64,000 nucleotides of DNA from Pigmentiphaga aceris (GCF_008119665.1 NZ_CP043046.1:4154001-4218000), one strand, 5' to 3'; shown: positions 7,882 to 17,803, numbered from the stretch's first letter. The notes: a model not told the origin generated them from the letters alone. Made by a program: numbers and translations.

Positions 7882-10083
7882 TCATGCGGGCAAGACTTGC
7901 ACCTTGTCCTTGACCTCTTGCTTGGACATCAGCTTCATCGCTACGTCCCGCAGCGGCCCCATCTGACGGCAGATCAGCGCCAGCTGAGTCAGCACCAGGC
8001 GGTGGGCATCATCGGTGTCGTCAGATGCCTTGTCCAGTTCGTCGGCCAGTTCCTGCTCGGTGGGGTCTACCGGCGGCAGGGGGTCGCCAAGGGCCAGGCT
8101 GCGGATGATCAAGTCCATCCGGTTGCCCACCTGCACCACCGTTTTGCTGATCAGTTCATCGCGCGAATCCTCGGACAGCGCATCGCGGTGCGCACCCAGC
8201 GCCGACAGATAACCCAGCAAGGTGTGCGACACCACCAGAAAGCGCAAGGCGCTGTCGGTGTCGCGGCGCACGTGGCCGGGTTCTTTCAGCATGTTGGACA
8301 CAGCGGTCGACAAGGCAGCGTCGGAGTTGTGGGCGTCTCGACGCGCCAGGCGGTAGGCCAGGTCGTCGCGCGCGCCGGTGTCGTATTGGGACAGAATCTG
8401 CTGCAGGTAGCGGCGGTTGCTGGCCAGCGCGGCGGCCGCGACTTTGCCCAGCTTGCGGCCCTGCCAGTCGGGCAGGATGGTGATCACGGCAATGCCGGCG
8501 ATCAGCGCGCCGATGAAGGTGTCGACCATGCGCGGCACGATCAGGTCGTAGCTGTTGCCGATCTGGTTGAAACTCATCAACACCAACAAGGTGATCGCGG
8601 CAGTCGCCACCAGGTAGCGCTTGGTGCGGGTAGAGAAGAACACCACGCCGGCCATCACGGCAATCGCAGACTGCATCAACAGGTCGGGGAATAGCGTCAA
8701 AAATGCCCAGCCCATCAACAGGCCGAAGGCGGTGCCCAGCATGCGCTGCCCCACCCGCGTAAGCGTGGCCCCGTAGTTGGGCTGGCAGACGAACAGCGTG
8801 GTCAGCACGATCCAGTAACCCTGTCGCGCGTGGATCAGGTGCAGCACGACGTAGCCAGCCGTCAGCGCCAGCGACAGGCGCAGCGCATGGCGGAACAGCG
8901 GCGACGAGGGCGTCAATTGCAGGCGGATGCGGTCGAAGGCATCGCGCAAAGAGCGCGGCGAGCGGTCGAACAGGCTGCTGTCTTCGCCCTCTACGCCCAG
9001 GTCGGCTGCGCTGGCGCTGGCCAGGCGGGCGTCCAGGCGGGTCAGGTTGCCGCCCAGCGCGCCCAGCGAACGCAGCAGGCGGAACCATTCGGGTCGGTCC
9101 TGGGCCCGCAGGAACTCCAGGGAATTGCGCAGGTCTTCGATCGCCTGAGCGGTATCCGGGCCTTTTTCGTAGGGCTGGCGCAGCTGGATGCTGCGCGCCA
9201 GGCGGCGGCAGGCGCGGCCTTGCAGTTGCAGCAGGCGCTGGCAACGGAACAGCACGTCGCTGTGGAAGAACACGTCGGCAAGCGTGTGATACGGGTAGTG
9301 AGACGAGCTGGCCCGTTCGTGTACGTCTTGCGCAATGAAGTACAGCTTCAGATAGCGCTTGATCTTCGGATCGGGCCGCGTGCCCATGCGGCTGAAGATA
9401 CTTTCCTTGGCGATGTTCAGCGCCTGCACCAGTTGGCCGTTCTTCTGCGCAAGCACCACGCGCTTGGCTTCGATGTCGTTGTCGCGCACCGGTTCGAACA
9501 GCGCGGCTTTCAGGCGAAGGTAGTCGCCCAGGGTTTCAAACACGCGCGCCAGATTCTGTTGCACGGGCTGATGGCGGAAAAGCGCTGCCCACAATACCGA
9601 CAGCAGGCCATACCAGGCGGCACCGATCAGCAACAGCACCGGTTCGCGCCAGAAGGTGCCGGTGGCCTGCGCGTGCTGGTCCATGCCGATGGTGGTGTAG
9701 ATCGACAGGATCAGCGTGCCGTAGGCGATGGCGCGATATCGGTCACCGACCGCGCCCAGCATGGTCAGGCCGAATGCCGCCAGCGCCAGGCCAATGCCGA
9801 ACAGTATCGGGAACGGGAACAGCGCTTCTACTGCGAACGCGGCGGCGGCAAAACACACCAGCGTAACCGCCAGGGCGCGCAGCCGTCCTTGCCAGCTGTC
9901 GTCCGTTTCGGAGATGGCGCAGGCGATGGTGCCCAGGAAGATCGGCGCGGCCAGTGCCACGTTGCCGGTCGCCCAGCACACGGCCATGACGCTGCCCAGC
10001 GCAATGAAGACGCGCAGGCTGTAGACGAAGGTGTCCAGCGCCCAGAGACGGCGCAAAGAATCGACAAAAGCGGGAAAACGCAT
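7882..10083 (-). CDS. yccS: YccS/FUSC-family inner-membrane protein
   Basis: 733 residues with the YccS layout: an N-terminal block of about five to six membrane helices (about 15-160), a long cytoplasmic part (about 170-395), a second helix block with the FUSC pattern G-Y-W-I-V-L-T-T-L-F-V-C-Q-P-N-Y-G-A-T, R-V-G-Q-R and G-T-A-F-G (about 425-540), and a C-terminal helical tail. E. coli YccS is about 720 residues. The family is related to aromatic-acid exporters (AaeB) and to fusaric-acid resistance proteins; substrates are unproven. It lies 79 bp upstream of serS on the same strand. Confidence 0.88.
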   Translation of the reverse strand: MRFPAFVDSLRRLWALDTFVYSLRVFIALGSVMAVCWATGNVALAAPIFLGTIACAISETDDSWQGRLRALAVTLVCFAAAAFAVEALFPFPILFGIGLALAAFGLTMLGAVGDRYRAIAYGTLILSIYTTIGMDQHAQATGTFWREPVLLLIGAAWYGLLSVLWAALFRHQPVQQNLARVFETLGDYLRLKAALFEPVRDNDIEAKRVVLAQKNGQLVQALNIAKESIFSRMGTRPDPKIKRYLKLYFIAQDVHERASSSHYPYHTLADVFFHSDVLFRCQRLLQLQGRACRRLARSIQLRQPYEKGPDTAQAIEDLRNSLEFLRAQDRPEWFRLLRSLGALGGNLTRLDARLASASAADLGVEGEDSSLFDRSPRSLRDAFDRIRLQLTPSSPLFRHALRLSLALTAGYVVLHLIHARQGYWIVLTTLFVCQPNYGATLTRVGQRMLGTAFGLLMGWAFLTLFPDLLMQSAIAVMAGVVFFSTRTKRYLVATAAITLLVLMSFNQIGNSYDLIVPRMVDTFIGALIAGIAVITILPDWQGRKLGKVAAAALASNRRYLQQILSQYDTGARDDLAYRLARRDAHNSDAALSTAVSNMLKEPGHVRRDTDSALRFLVVSHTLLGYLSALGAHRDALSEDSRDELISKTVVQVGNRMDLIIRSLALGDPLPPVDPTEQELADELDKASDDTDDAHRLVLTQLALICRQMGPLRDVAMKLMSKQEVKDKVQVLPA

Positions 10084-10240
10084 GAGAAGGGCCGAGCGGG
10101 GGGGTGCGACGAGGCAACACTATCGCATGCCGGCCATATTGTGGTCGCGCGAACTGTGGGGGTTTTTCAACGCCCCCCACCCGTTCGTGGTCTTGCGGTG
10201 ACTTCGCGGGCTTCGGTTCAGCCCTTTCAGCTCAATCCGT

Positions 10241-10693
10241 TCAGTTCACCAACTTCAATTCGCCCTTCATCACGCCCCAGTGGCCGGGGAAGGAGCAGAA
10301 GAAGGCATAGGCCTCGCCGTCCTTCAAGGCGCTGATCGGGAAAGTGACGGAATCCGTCTCGCCGCCGCCAATCACTTTGGTGTGAGCGATGACACGGGTG
10401 TCGCCTGCCTTGACGTAGTTGGCGGCAATGCCGGCCGGAATGCCGTCGGTGCCGATGGCGTTCACGTCGGCGGCCTTGCTCAACACCCAGTTATGGCCCA
10501 TGGCGGTCTTGGGCATCTTGCCCGAGTGCTTCAGCTTGACCGTGAATTCTTTGCAGCTCTTGCTAACTTCGATGACTTTCTTGTTGAACTGCATGGCGTC
10601 GTTGCCTTCGATGTCTACCGAGCAGTCGGCGGCCATTACGGGGCCGGCAACGGCAAAGGCGGCCAAGGCCAACAAGATTTTCTTAGCAATCAC
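10241..10693 (-). CDS. azu: Azurin, blue copper protein
   Basis: A 150-residue precursor with a 21-residue signal peptide (cleavage A-M-A|A-D-C) and a mature part of 129 residues, as in classical azurins. Type 1 copper ligands are present: Gly and His in M-G-H-N-W-V, and Cys, His and Met in [14 protein letters not shown]. The C-S-V-D start and the later S-K-S-C-K give the conserved disulfide. It is a periplasmic one-electron carrier linked to cytochromes c and denitrification enzymes. The start is GTG at 10693 behind GGAGA. A perfect ANR/FNR-type box lies about 157 bp upstream. Confidence 0.97.
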   Translation of the reverse strand: MIAKKILLALAAFAVAGPVMAADCSVDIEGNDAMQFNKKVIEVSKSCKEFTVKLKHSGKMPKTAMGHNWVLSKAADVNAIGTDGIPAGIAANYVKAGDTRVIAHTKVIGGGETDSVTFPISALKDGEAYAFFCSFPGHWGVMKGELKLVN

Positions 10694-10849
10694 GTGAATC
10701 TCCAGCTTGAGTAACCGACAAACCGCGTCGCGTGGGGCTGCACGGCTTGCGGCGGCGTCCGGCGGTGCGCATGGCCCGGCCTGGAAAGATGCCGCTTACA
10801 GATGATATGCCTCTGTTACGGCCGAGTTTCCGTATGAGCAAGCAGGGAT

Positions 10850-10863
10850 TTGATCCGGATCAA
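10850..10863. promoter_or_regulatory. ANR/FNR-type binding site
   Basis: TTGATCCGGATCAA matches the FNR/ANR consensus TTGAT-N4-ATCAA at every position. It lies between divergent azu (start 10693) and pgaA (start about 11007). Azurin genes in pseudomonads are known to be ANR-controlled, which favours azu as target. The palindrome could equally serve pgaA. Confidence 0.75.
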
Positions 10864-11006
10864 GCCGCGCGCACAAAACCAAATATCCAAACATTCACAT
10901 AGGGCTTTTGGCACAAGCACACCAAACTACTCATAAGTTACCGCCTTTTACGTTGGGGTATCTCATCCTTAACAGATGGCCCCCTACAGTGAACCCATCC
11001 ATACAA

Positions 11007-13646
11007 ATGATTCGACTGGAATCCTTTCCCTTGCCAACACGCAGCCCACCCACAGGCGCGCGCAGCCTCCGCGCCTACCCTACGCTGCGACAGTTGATTG
11101 CCGCCGCGCTCGTTGCTCAAGCCGGCTTGGCAATCCCTCTGGCAGGAAATGCGCAATCGGCGGACACCGCCGGTGCGCCGCGCGCCGCCACGGCCAGCCC
11201 TTACGACGCAACGCGCCACGATGCCCTGGTAGGTGCAGTGCGCGACGGCTCCACCAGCCCCAGTCAAGCAGTCGACCAACTGAACGCCTGGGCCGCGCAG
11301 CCCCTGGCACCGGCAGTACGCCAACGCGTTCGCGCAGACACCATCGTGTTTGCGATGCGTGCGGGCGACGCTGCGTCGGCGGTGCGATACGCCCGCGCCG
11401 ATGGCGGCATTGCAGGCTTGCCCGATTACGCCCTGGAATTCGTTTTTCAGGCAGCCCGGTCGATCCCCGATCACGCGCTGCAAGGCGAGGCCGTTGCGCA
11501 ATTGCGCAGCCGCCAGCCCGAAGCATGGCGGCCACGTGTGCTGGAAGCCCTGTGGCTGACCGATACCGGCGAGTTCGACCGCGCAGAGACTGTCTTGAAC
11601 GTGCTGGCGGCCAGGTCTGCCGGCAGCGATCTGGAACAACGCGTTGCGCTGCTGGAAGCGCGCGGTGCATTGAACGAAGCCCGTGAGCGCCCGCTGGAGG
11701 CGCTGGGTAACTACACCGATCTGAACGCCATCGATCCCGGCCACCGTTATGCGCGCCGCGAAGGTACCTTCCTGCTGGGTCAGGTCGATGCGCCGACTGC
11801 CGCATGGAAAGAGGCACAGGCCGCCTCCCCTGACATGTTCACCCCGCTTGAACGCGCCAGCATGCAGCAACAGGCGCTTGGCCGCAGCCTGCGCTGGGCG
11901 ATTGCCGAGCGCGATCAGGCAGTCGGTCATGGCCCGGCCCGGTTTGTGAGAATGGACGAGGTGCTGGCCGGATTCGAACCGGCGATTCAGGAAGCCAACA
12001 CGGCCGAAGCGCAAGCCCGTGCGGCGGCGGACGAAGAATCTGCCCGCGCCTGGCGCGATCTGTCGTTGCAGCTTCGTTATGACCGGATGCTGGCCTGGCT
12101 GGAACGCGGCCGTTTCCCCGCCGTGATTGCCGAATATGAAGCCCTTCGCGCCGATGGCGTGAACCCGCCCTATTACGCGCTGTCGGCTGCCGCGGGTGCT
12201 TATCAACAGCAACGCCGCTCGGATTTGGCGGTTCCGCTGTACGAGGCCGCGCTGCGCGACGGTGGCAGCGCCATTCCCACGCCCAGCGACACCCATGTGG
12301 GCCTGGTCTACGCCTACCTGGATACCGCCCAGTTCGAGCAAGCCGACGCCTTGCTGACGCAGCTGGAAACCGCCACGCCTCCGTTGCTGCGCCGCTCGCC
12401 TGAACGCGGCCGCGCCAATCCGCAATATGGCGCGGTTCGCAACCTGCGGGCACTGGAACAGCTCTATACCGACCGCCCTGCCGTCGCAGAACGCAGCTTC
12501 GGCATTCTGTCCGGCTTGGCCCCCATGCATTCTGGCTTCCGAGACGGTCAGGCCCAGACGCAGCGCCTGCGCGAACACCCGGATGCCGCGCTCGCACTCT
12601 ATGAAGAACTGCTGACCGATTCGCCTGACGACGTAAGTGTGCGCGCTGGCTATGCCACTGCGTTGATGGACGCCAACCAACACCGTGCCGGCCGCGAATT
12701 GACCGACGCGCTGGAACAGGAAGCACCCGAGTCGATCGCGGTGCGCAACGCCGTACGCATGCGCGACGGCCGCCAGGCTGCCCGGCTCGACATCGAAGCC
12801 GGTGCGTCCTGGGGCGGCGGTGCGCTGTCGAATCGTGACTGGCGCACTGACACCACGCTTAGCTCGCCTTTGATCGACGACCAATGGCGCGTGTTCTATC
12901 ACCAGATCTTTGCGCAGGCAGATGTGGACCAAGGCAGCTCGCGCCTTGCGCGCAGCGGTCTGGGCCTGCAATGGACTGAAGGACGCTGGGGTGCCAGTGG
13001 CGAAATACATCATGCCAATCAAGGCCCGTACCGAACCGGCCTGGCGCTTGGCCTGAATTACCGGGCCAGCGACGCATGGCGCTTCGCCGCAGAAATCGAC
13101 ACCAACAGCCCCGAGACACCGTGGCGCGCCCGCCGTGCCGACATCGGTGCGCACTCGGCAGCGGCGGCGGCCACCTACGTGGTCAATGAGTCGCGCAGCT
13201 TCACCGGTCGTGTGCAACGCATGGATTACAGCGATGGCAACCAGCGCGATGCCGTTGGCCTGAGCTGGCGCGAACGCCTGATCACCGGCCCGCGCTTCCA
13301 GCTGGAAAGCACGTTGGGCGCAGAAGTCGCCGGTGCGGACCGCCAGGATGTTCCCTACTTCAGCCCCTCGCGCGAACGTGCGGTGGAACTTGGCCTGCGC
13401 GCCCAGTACCTGACCTGGAAACGCGATGACCGCCGCTTCTACCAAGTCGTACAGGCCGGCACCGGCCGATACAACCAGGCAGGGTTTGGCAGTGGTGCCT
13501 TGTGGTCAGTCCGATATCAACACCAATGGGATATCGGCGATGCCCTGCAACTGAGCTACGGCCTGGGTATTTCCAGCCACCCCTACGATGGACGCAGCGA
13601 ACGTAGCCGCGAAGTCTTCCTTACGATCTCGGTGCCGCTGCAATGA
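11007..13646 (+). CDS. pgaA: PgaA, outer-membrane poly-GlcNAc export porin
   Basis: About 879 residues. It exports partly deacetylated poly-beta-1,6-N-acetylglucosamine across the outer membrane. A hydrophobic signal stretch (A-A-A-L-V-A-Q-A-G-L-A-I-P-L-A-G-N-A-Q) is followed by a TPR-like helical periplasmic domain of about 500 residues. A C-terminal beta-barrel of about 300 residues has alternating aromatic strands (Y-R-T-G-L-A-L-G-L-N-Y, W-R-F-A-A-E-I-D) and ends L-T-I-S-V-P-L-Q. The start is uncertain: ATG 11007 gives a 27-residue basic n-region; the frame is open from 10908. No clear ribosome-binding site precedes either. Its end overlaps pgaB by 4 bp. Confidence 0.93.
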   Translation: MIRLESFPLPTRSPPTGARSLRAYPTLRQLIAAALVAQAGLAIPLAGNAQSADTAGAPRAATASPYDATRHDALVGAVRDGSTSPSQAVDQLNAWAAQPLAPAVRQRVRADTIVFAMRAGDAASAVRYARADGGIAGLPDYALEFVFQAARSIPDHALQGEAVAQLRSRQPEAWRPRVLEALWLTDTGEFDRAETVLNVLAARSAGSDLEQRVALLEARGALNEARERPLEALGNYTDLNAIDPGHRYARREGTFLLGQVDAPTAAWKEAQAASPDMFTPLERASMQQQALGRSLRWAIAERDQAVGHGPARFVRMDEVLAGFEPAIQEANTAEAQARAAADEESARAWRDLSLQLRYDRMLAWLERGRFPAVIAEYEALRADGVNPPYYALSAAAGAYQQQRRSDLAVPLYEAALRDGGSAIPTPSDTHVGLVYAYLDTAQFEQADALLTQLETATPPLLRRSPERGRANPQYGAVRNLRALEQLYTDRPAVAERSFGILSGLAPMHSGFRDGQAQTQRLREHPDAALALYEELLTDSPDDVSVRAGYATALMDANQHRAGRELTDALEQEAPESIAVRNAVRMRDGRQAARLDIEAGASWGGGALSNRDWRTDTTLSSPLIDDQWRVFYHQIFAQADVDQGSSRLARSGLGLQWTEGRWGASGEIHHANQGPYRTGLALGLNYRASDAWRFAAEIDTNSPETPWRARRADIGAHSAAAAATYVVNESRSFTGRVQRMDYSDGNQRDAVGLSWRERLITGPRFQLESTLGAEVAGADRQDVPYFSPSRERAVELGLRAQYLTWKRDDRRFYQVVQAGTGRYNQAGFGSGALWSVRYQHQWDIGDALQLSYGLGISSHPYDGRSERSREVFLTISVPLQ

Positions 13647-15826
13647 TGAATTCCTGTCTGATCCGCGCGAGTGCGCGCCGAATCGCATCACGATTTTCTC
13701 GCCACGGTGTCTTTGCAGCGCTGCTGGCATTTGTGTTGATTCCTCTTGCCCTGAGTCCGCTGACCGCCAACGCGCAGCGTCTGCCGCCGCCTGATCCAGA
13801 GGATGGCCAGACCTTCCGCGTGGTCGCGCTGCACGACATTCGCACCAACGTGCTGAACAGCTTCGAAACATCGCCAGAACCTACCGCCCTGGATGAAAAG
13901 ACGCTGGCGGACTGGTTCGCCTGGTTGCAGTCGGCTGACTATCACCCGATCAGCGTGCAGCAGATCGTGGACGCCCGTGCTGGCGGCAAGCCCTTGCCGC
14001 CGCGCGCCATTTTGCTGACCTTCGATGATGGCTACGTAAGCTTCTACACCAAGGTCTTCCCGCTGCTGAAGCGCTTCCAATACCCCGCGCTGATCGCCTT
14101 GGTGACCGACTGGATGGAGTCTCCCGCAGGGCAACCGGTGAAGGGCTACGGTGGCCTGGTGCCGCCACCGCGCGAGAACTTCATGACCTGGGCGCAAGCC
14201 CGCGAAATGGCCGCATCGGGCTTGGTTGAATTCGCCAGCCACAGCGACAGTCTGCACACCGGCTTGCCCGGCAATCCGCAAGGCAATCTGCAACCGGCTG
14301 CCGTTACGCGCGTCTACCGCGATGGCACTTACGAAGACGAAAAGCTGTACCAGGCACGGATTGAAACCGACCTGCGTCGCAGCCGTGCACTGATTCAAGA
14401 CCGCACGGGTACGAAAGTGCGCGCCATGGTCTGGCCCTACGGTGCCTACAACCGCGTGGCCCAGGATGCGGCCGCTGCGGCCGGCATGCCCTTGATGCTG
14501 ACGCTGGACGAAGGCCCGAACACGCCTGACGTGCCCTTGAGCCAGATTCGCCGTTCGCTGGCCACCTACGACATGCCGGTGCCCGACTTCTCGCTGCTGC
14601 GCATGCCAGCCGGCGCTGGCGCGGGTGGTTATTACCCGCAGAACCGGGCCATGCACATCGACCTGGACTACATCTACGACCCGGACCCGGTTCAACAGGA
14701 AGCCAATCTGTCGCGCCTGCTGGATCGCGTTCAGGCCATTGGCCCGCGCAGCGTATTCCTGCAAGCCTTTGCCGACCCGGATGGTGATGGCGTGGCCGAC
14801 GCGATGTACTTCCCCAATCGCCATCTGCCGGTTCGCGCAGACCTGTTCAACCGCGTTGCATGGCAGTTGCGCACCCGTACTGGCGTGCAGGTCTATGCAT
14901 GGATGCCGGTGATGGCCTTCCACCTGCCCGCCGAAAATCCGCTTGCCACGCACACGGTTACCTGGCTGCCCGATGCGCCGTCCAAGGGTCGCTACGCACG
15001 CCTGTCGCCCTTCGATCCGGCGGTTCGTACCCTGATCGGCGAAATCTACGAAGACCTGGGCCGCTACACCAACTTCGCCGGCCTGCTGTTCCACGACGAC
15101 GCGATGCTGGCCGATGATGAAGACACCAGTCCGCATGCGCTGGCCACCTACGCCAAGTGGGGACTGCCGACTGACATCAAGGCAATCCGCGCCGACCCGG
15201 CTCTGAGCGCACAGTGGGCGAAAGGAAAAACCCGTTTCCTGACCGATTTCACGCTGGAACTCGCAGCCCGCGTGCGCGAACAGCAGCCTGGCCTGCTGAC
15301 CGCCCGCAACCTGTTCGCGTTGCCGCTGATGCAGCCGGAATCGGAAACCTGGTTCGCGCAGAACTACGTGCAGGCCTTGTCCAGCTACGACTACACCGCC
15401 GTGATGGCCATGCCCTACATGGAACAGGCCGAGAACCCGGAAGCCTGGCTGCGTGAACTGGCGCAGAAGGTCATTGCTACGCCTGGTGGCCTGGATCGCA
15501 CCATCTTCGAGCTGCAAACCCGCGACTGGCGTGACAGCAAGCCGGTGCCAGACGCCACGCTGGCTGCCCAATGGTCGATGCTGCATCGCATGGGTGCCCG
15601 TCACCTGGCGTGGTACCCGGACGACTTCCTGAACGATCAACCTGGTCTGGACGTGTCACGCAATGCGCTGTCGATCCGCGCCAACCTGGCGGGTGAGGTC
15701 GACACGCTGGAGACCCCGCCAGCCCTGGCTCCGTCGAAACAAGCCCCGCCTGCCGACGACCGGCTTGAAACGCCGGGCGGCATGCGTGACCAAATCCGTG
15801 ACCAACAATCGGGACGCAGCCAATGA
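13643..15826 (+). CDS. pgaB: PgaB, poly-GlcNAc N-deacetylase
   Basis: 727 residues. It deacetylates poly-beta-1,6-GlcNAc in the periplasm before export through PgaA. The N-terminal NodB-type deacetylase has V-A-L-H-D (61-65), the catalytic/metal motif T-F-D-D-G-Y (126-131) and metal-binding H200 and H205 in S-H-S-D-S-L-H. The C-terminal half, from about 330, is the (beta/alpha)8 glycoside-hydrolase-like domain (M-H-I-D-L-D-Y-I-Y-D-P-D, F-H-D-D-A). The signal peptide ends T-A-N-A-Q with no lipobox cysteine, so unlike E. coli PgaB it is not predicted to be a lipoprotein. ATGA overlaps at both ends show tight coupling with pgaA and pgaC. Confidence 0.96.
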   Translation: MMNSCLIRASARRIASRFSRHGVFAALLAFVLIPLALSPLTANAQRLPPPDPEDGQTFRVVALHDIRTNVLNSFETSPEPTALDEKTLADWFAWLQSADYHPISVQQIVDARAGGKPLPPRAILLTFDDGYVSFYTKVFPLLKRFQYPALIALVTDWMESPAGQPVKGYGGLVPPPRENFMTWAQAREMAASGLVEFASHSDSLHTGLPGNPQGNLQPAAVTRVYRDGTYEDEKLYQARIETDLRRSRALIQDRTGTKVRAMVWPYGAYNRVAQDAAAAAGMPLMLTLDEGPNTPDVPLSQIRRSLATYDMPVPDFSLLRMPAGAGAGGYYPQNRAMHIDLDYIYDPDPVQQEANLSRLLDRVQAIGPRSVFLQAFADPDGDGVADAMYFPNRHLPVRADLFNRVAWQLRTRTGVQVYAWMPVMAFHLPAENPLATHTVTWLPDAPSKGRYARLSPFDPAVRTLIGEIYEDLGRYTNFAGLLFHDDAMLADDEDTSPHALATYAKWGLPTDIKAIRADPALSAQWAKGKTRFLTDFTLELAARVREQQPGLLTARNLFALPLMQPESETWFAQNYVQALSSYDYTAVMAMPYMEQAENPEAWLRELAQKVIATPGGLDRTIFELQTRDWRDSKPVPDATLAAQWSMLHRMGARHLAWYPDDFLNDQPGLDVSRNALSIRANLAGEVDTLETPPALAPSKQAPPADDRLETPGGMRDQIRDQQSGRSQ

Positions 15827-17109
15827 GCCCCGATACATTCGGCACGACGCTGACGAAATGGTTGTTCGATTACGTCTTCTACTACCCTTTCTTCATGGCC
15901 TACGTGTGGATGGCCGGCGGCGTAGCCCATGCACTGGTATTCGAGCGGCTGCGCAATCGGCGGCTTGACCCGCTGCCCTTGCTGCCCGAACTGCCGCTGG
16001 TGAGCGTGGTCGTTCCCTGTAGGAACGAGGCCATGGCGATTCGCGATGTGATCGAGCAATTGATGCGCACGCGTTATCCGAACTACGAGGTCATTGCCGT
16101 CAATGACGGCAGTACGGACGACACCGGGGCCATTCTGGATTCACTGGCGCTCAGCTACCCGGCGCTGCGCGTGGTGCACCACGCCACCAACCAGGGCAAG
16201 GCGGTGGCCTTGAACACGGCCGCCCTGCTCGCCAAGGGTGAGTACATCCTGGGCATCGACGGCGATGCATTGGTTGATCCCGACGCCATCGGCTGGATGC
16301 TGCGCCACCTGCTGCAATCCGACAACGTGGGTGCCGTCACCGGCAACCCGCGCATCCGCACCCGCACCACCTTGATCGGCCGCATGCAGGTCGGGGAATT
16401 CTCGGCCACCATCGGCCTGATCAAACGCAGCCAGCATTTGTTCGGTCGCCTGTTCACGGTGTCTGGCGTGCTGGCCATGTTCCGTCGCAAGGCATTGCTG
16501 GACACCGAATTCTGGAGCCCGGACGTGATGACCGAGGACATCGACGTCAGCTGGAAACTGCAGCTGGCGGGATGGACCATCCGTTTCGAGCCGCGTGCGC
16601 TGTGCTGGATTCTGATGCCGGAAACTGTGCGCGGCCTGTATCAGCAGCGTCAGCGCTGGGCGGTCGGCGGCATTCAGACCTTGATGCGTTACACCGGCCG
16701 AGTGCTGCGACCGACGCACATCAAGATGTGGCCTATCTATATAGAGTATCTGGCCAGTGTGGTCTGGGCCTATGCGATGTTCCTCGTCCTGGCACTGGCC
16801 ATCGTGCGCCCGTGGCTGCCGCCGGATTGGCAATTCGTCGGCTTCCTGCCCGAATGGCACGGCATGTTGCTGGGCATCACCTGCATGTTGCAGATGTTCG
16901 TCAGCCTGTGGATCGATCGCCACTACGACAAGCGCCTGCTGCGCTACTTCCTGTGGACCATCTGGTACCCGCTGGCGTTCTGGATGATCAACATGTTCAC
17001 CACCGTCTTGGCCATCCCCATCACCTTGCTGCGTCGCCCCGGCAAACGCGCGCTTTGGGAAAGCCCGGAACGCGGCGCGGTTCCGTCACCAGGAGCAAGC
17101 AATGACTGA
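15823..17109 (+). CDS. pgaC: PgaC, poly-GlcNAc synthase
   Basis: 428 residues. An inner-membrane processive GT2 glycosyltransferase that polymerises UDP-GlcNAc. One N-terminal membrane helix comes first, then the catalytic domain with V-N-D-G-S-T-D-D-T, the D-x-D-type motif G-I-D-G-D-A, the acceptor motif T-E-D-I-D-V-S-W and the processivity signature Q-Q-R-Q-R-W. Several C-terminal membrane helices follow (about 305-405). In other bacteria PgaC and PgaD together are activated by c-di-GMP. It overlaps pgaB by 4 bp and pgaD by 8 bp. Confidence 0.97.
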   Translation: MSPDTFGTTLTKWLFDYVFYYPFFMAYVWMAGGVAHALVFERLRNRRLDPLPLLPELPLVSVVVPCRNEAMAIRDVIEQLMRTRYPNYEVIAVNDGSTDDTGAILDSLALSYPALRVVHHATNQGKAVALNTAALLAKGEYILGIDGDALVDPDAIGWMLRHLLQSDNVGAVTGNPRIRTRTTLIGRMQVGEFSATIGLIKRSQHLFGRLFTVSGVLAMFRRKALLDTEFWSPDVMTEDIDVSWKLQLAGWTIRFEPRALCWILMPETVRGLYQQRQRWAVGGIQTLMRYTGRVLRPTHIKMWPIYIEYLASVVWAYAMFLVLALAIVRPWLPPDWQFVGFLPEWHGMLLGITCMLQMFVSLWIDRHYDKRLLRYFLWTIWYPLAFWMINMFTTVLAIPITLLRRPGKRALWESPERGAVPSPGASND

Positions 17110-17737
17110 AGATCCGCTCATCATCGGCCCCTATCCCGACGAAGCCATCCGGCCTGCCACGGGTGCCGTCAGGCCGCCGCCCCGCACCCGTGACTGGGCA
17201 CAACCCGCGCAAGACGAAGAACCCATTCTGGACGCCGCCCGCGTGTCCCTGGACGCGATTCGGCAGAACCGTTCCGCGCCGGCGGCGCTGGTCTTGTTCC
17301 TGTGGCTGCGCGTGGTTCGTCCGCTGTTGGTCACGGTCTTCTGGATTGGGGTGTTCGCCTATTCGTGGCGGCACTTTTTCAAGCCTACCGAGAACCTCAA
17401 TGACTACCATTTGCTGTTGGTCTACGGGGCAATCATCCTGGGCATCTTCTTCATCATGCTGTTGATGGGACCGTGGCGGCGCGAGGCGCAGCAGACGGAA
17501 GCGCGCAATTACATGATTCGGCGCAGTTCCACGGCCGAACTGGCCGAATTTGCCGCGCTGGGTTCCCAGCGCGTCAGCCGCTGGCAGCGTGCACGTCGCC
17601 TGCTGGCGCATCACGACCGCAAGGGTCGCCTGCGTCACGCGGCCGATCTGGATACCGGACTGGCTGCGGCGACGCCCGACGGCGCAGCGGCAGTCCGCGT
17701 GCCTGTCATGGGCCCGCCTCGCCCCGAAGAGCAATAG
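17102..17737 (+). CDS. pgaD: PgaD, poly-GlcNAc synthase auxiliary subunit
   Basis: 211 residues with two membrane helices (about 70-88 and 103-123) joined by a short loop R-H-F-F-K-P-T-E-N-L, the topology of PgaD, which assists PgaC and helps sense c-di-GMP. E. coli PgaD is only about 137 residues. Here an N-terminal Pro-rich extension of about 55 residues and a C-terminal basic tail of about 85 residues (R-R-S-S-T-A-E-L, R-R-L-L-A-H-H-D-R-K) are extra. The assignment rests on position directly after pgaC and on topology rather than strong sequence identity. Confidence 0.9.
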   Translation: MTEDPLIIGPYPDEAIRPATGAVRPPPRTRDWAQPAQDEEPILDAARVSLDAIRQNRSAPAALVLFLWLRVVRPLLVTVFWIGVFAYSWRHFFKPTENLNDYHLLLVYGAIILGIFFIMLLMGPWRREAQQTEARNYMIRRSSTAELAEFAALGSQRVSRWQRARRLLAHHDRKGRLRHAADLDTGLAAATPDGAAAVRVPVMGPPRPEEQ

Positions 17738-17784
17738 GCACCAACACTGTCGCGTCGCGCAGACAAGCGGCAAATCATGCCCGC

Positions 17785-17803
17785 AATCACGAACATCGTG
17801 ATT
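17785..17803. repeat. Hairpin after the pga operon
   Basis: AATCACG-AACAT-CGTGATT, a perfect 7-bp stem with a 5-nt loop, lies 48 bp past the pgaD stop and 118 bp before the EAL gene. Without a U-run it is only a weak terminator candidate; an operator is also possible. Confidence 0.35.

Noticed and set aside
10156..10180. GTGGGGG / CCCCCAC hairpin after azurin considered as a terminator
   Set aside because: An 11-nt loop and no U-run on the minus strand make it too weak to annotate.
10938..13445. An 835-codon open frame antisense to pgaA
   Set aside because: It is a composition shadow in GC-rich DNA: low-complexity His/Arg/Gln-rich sequence, no signal or domain, fully overlapped by a clear PgaA.
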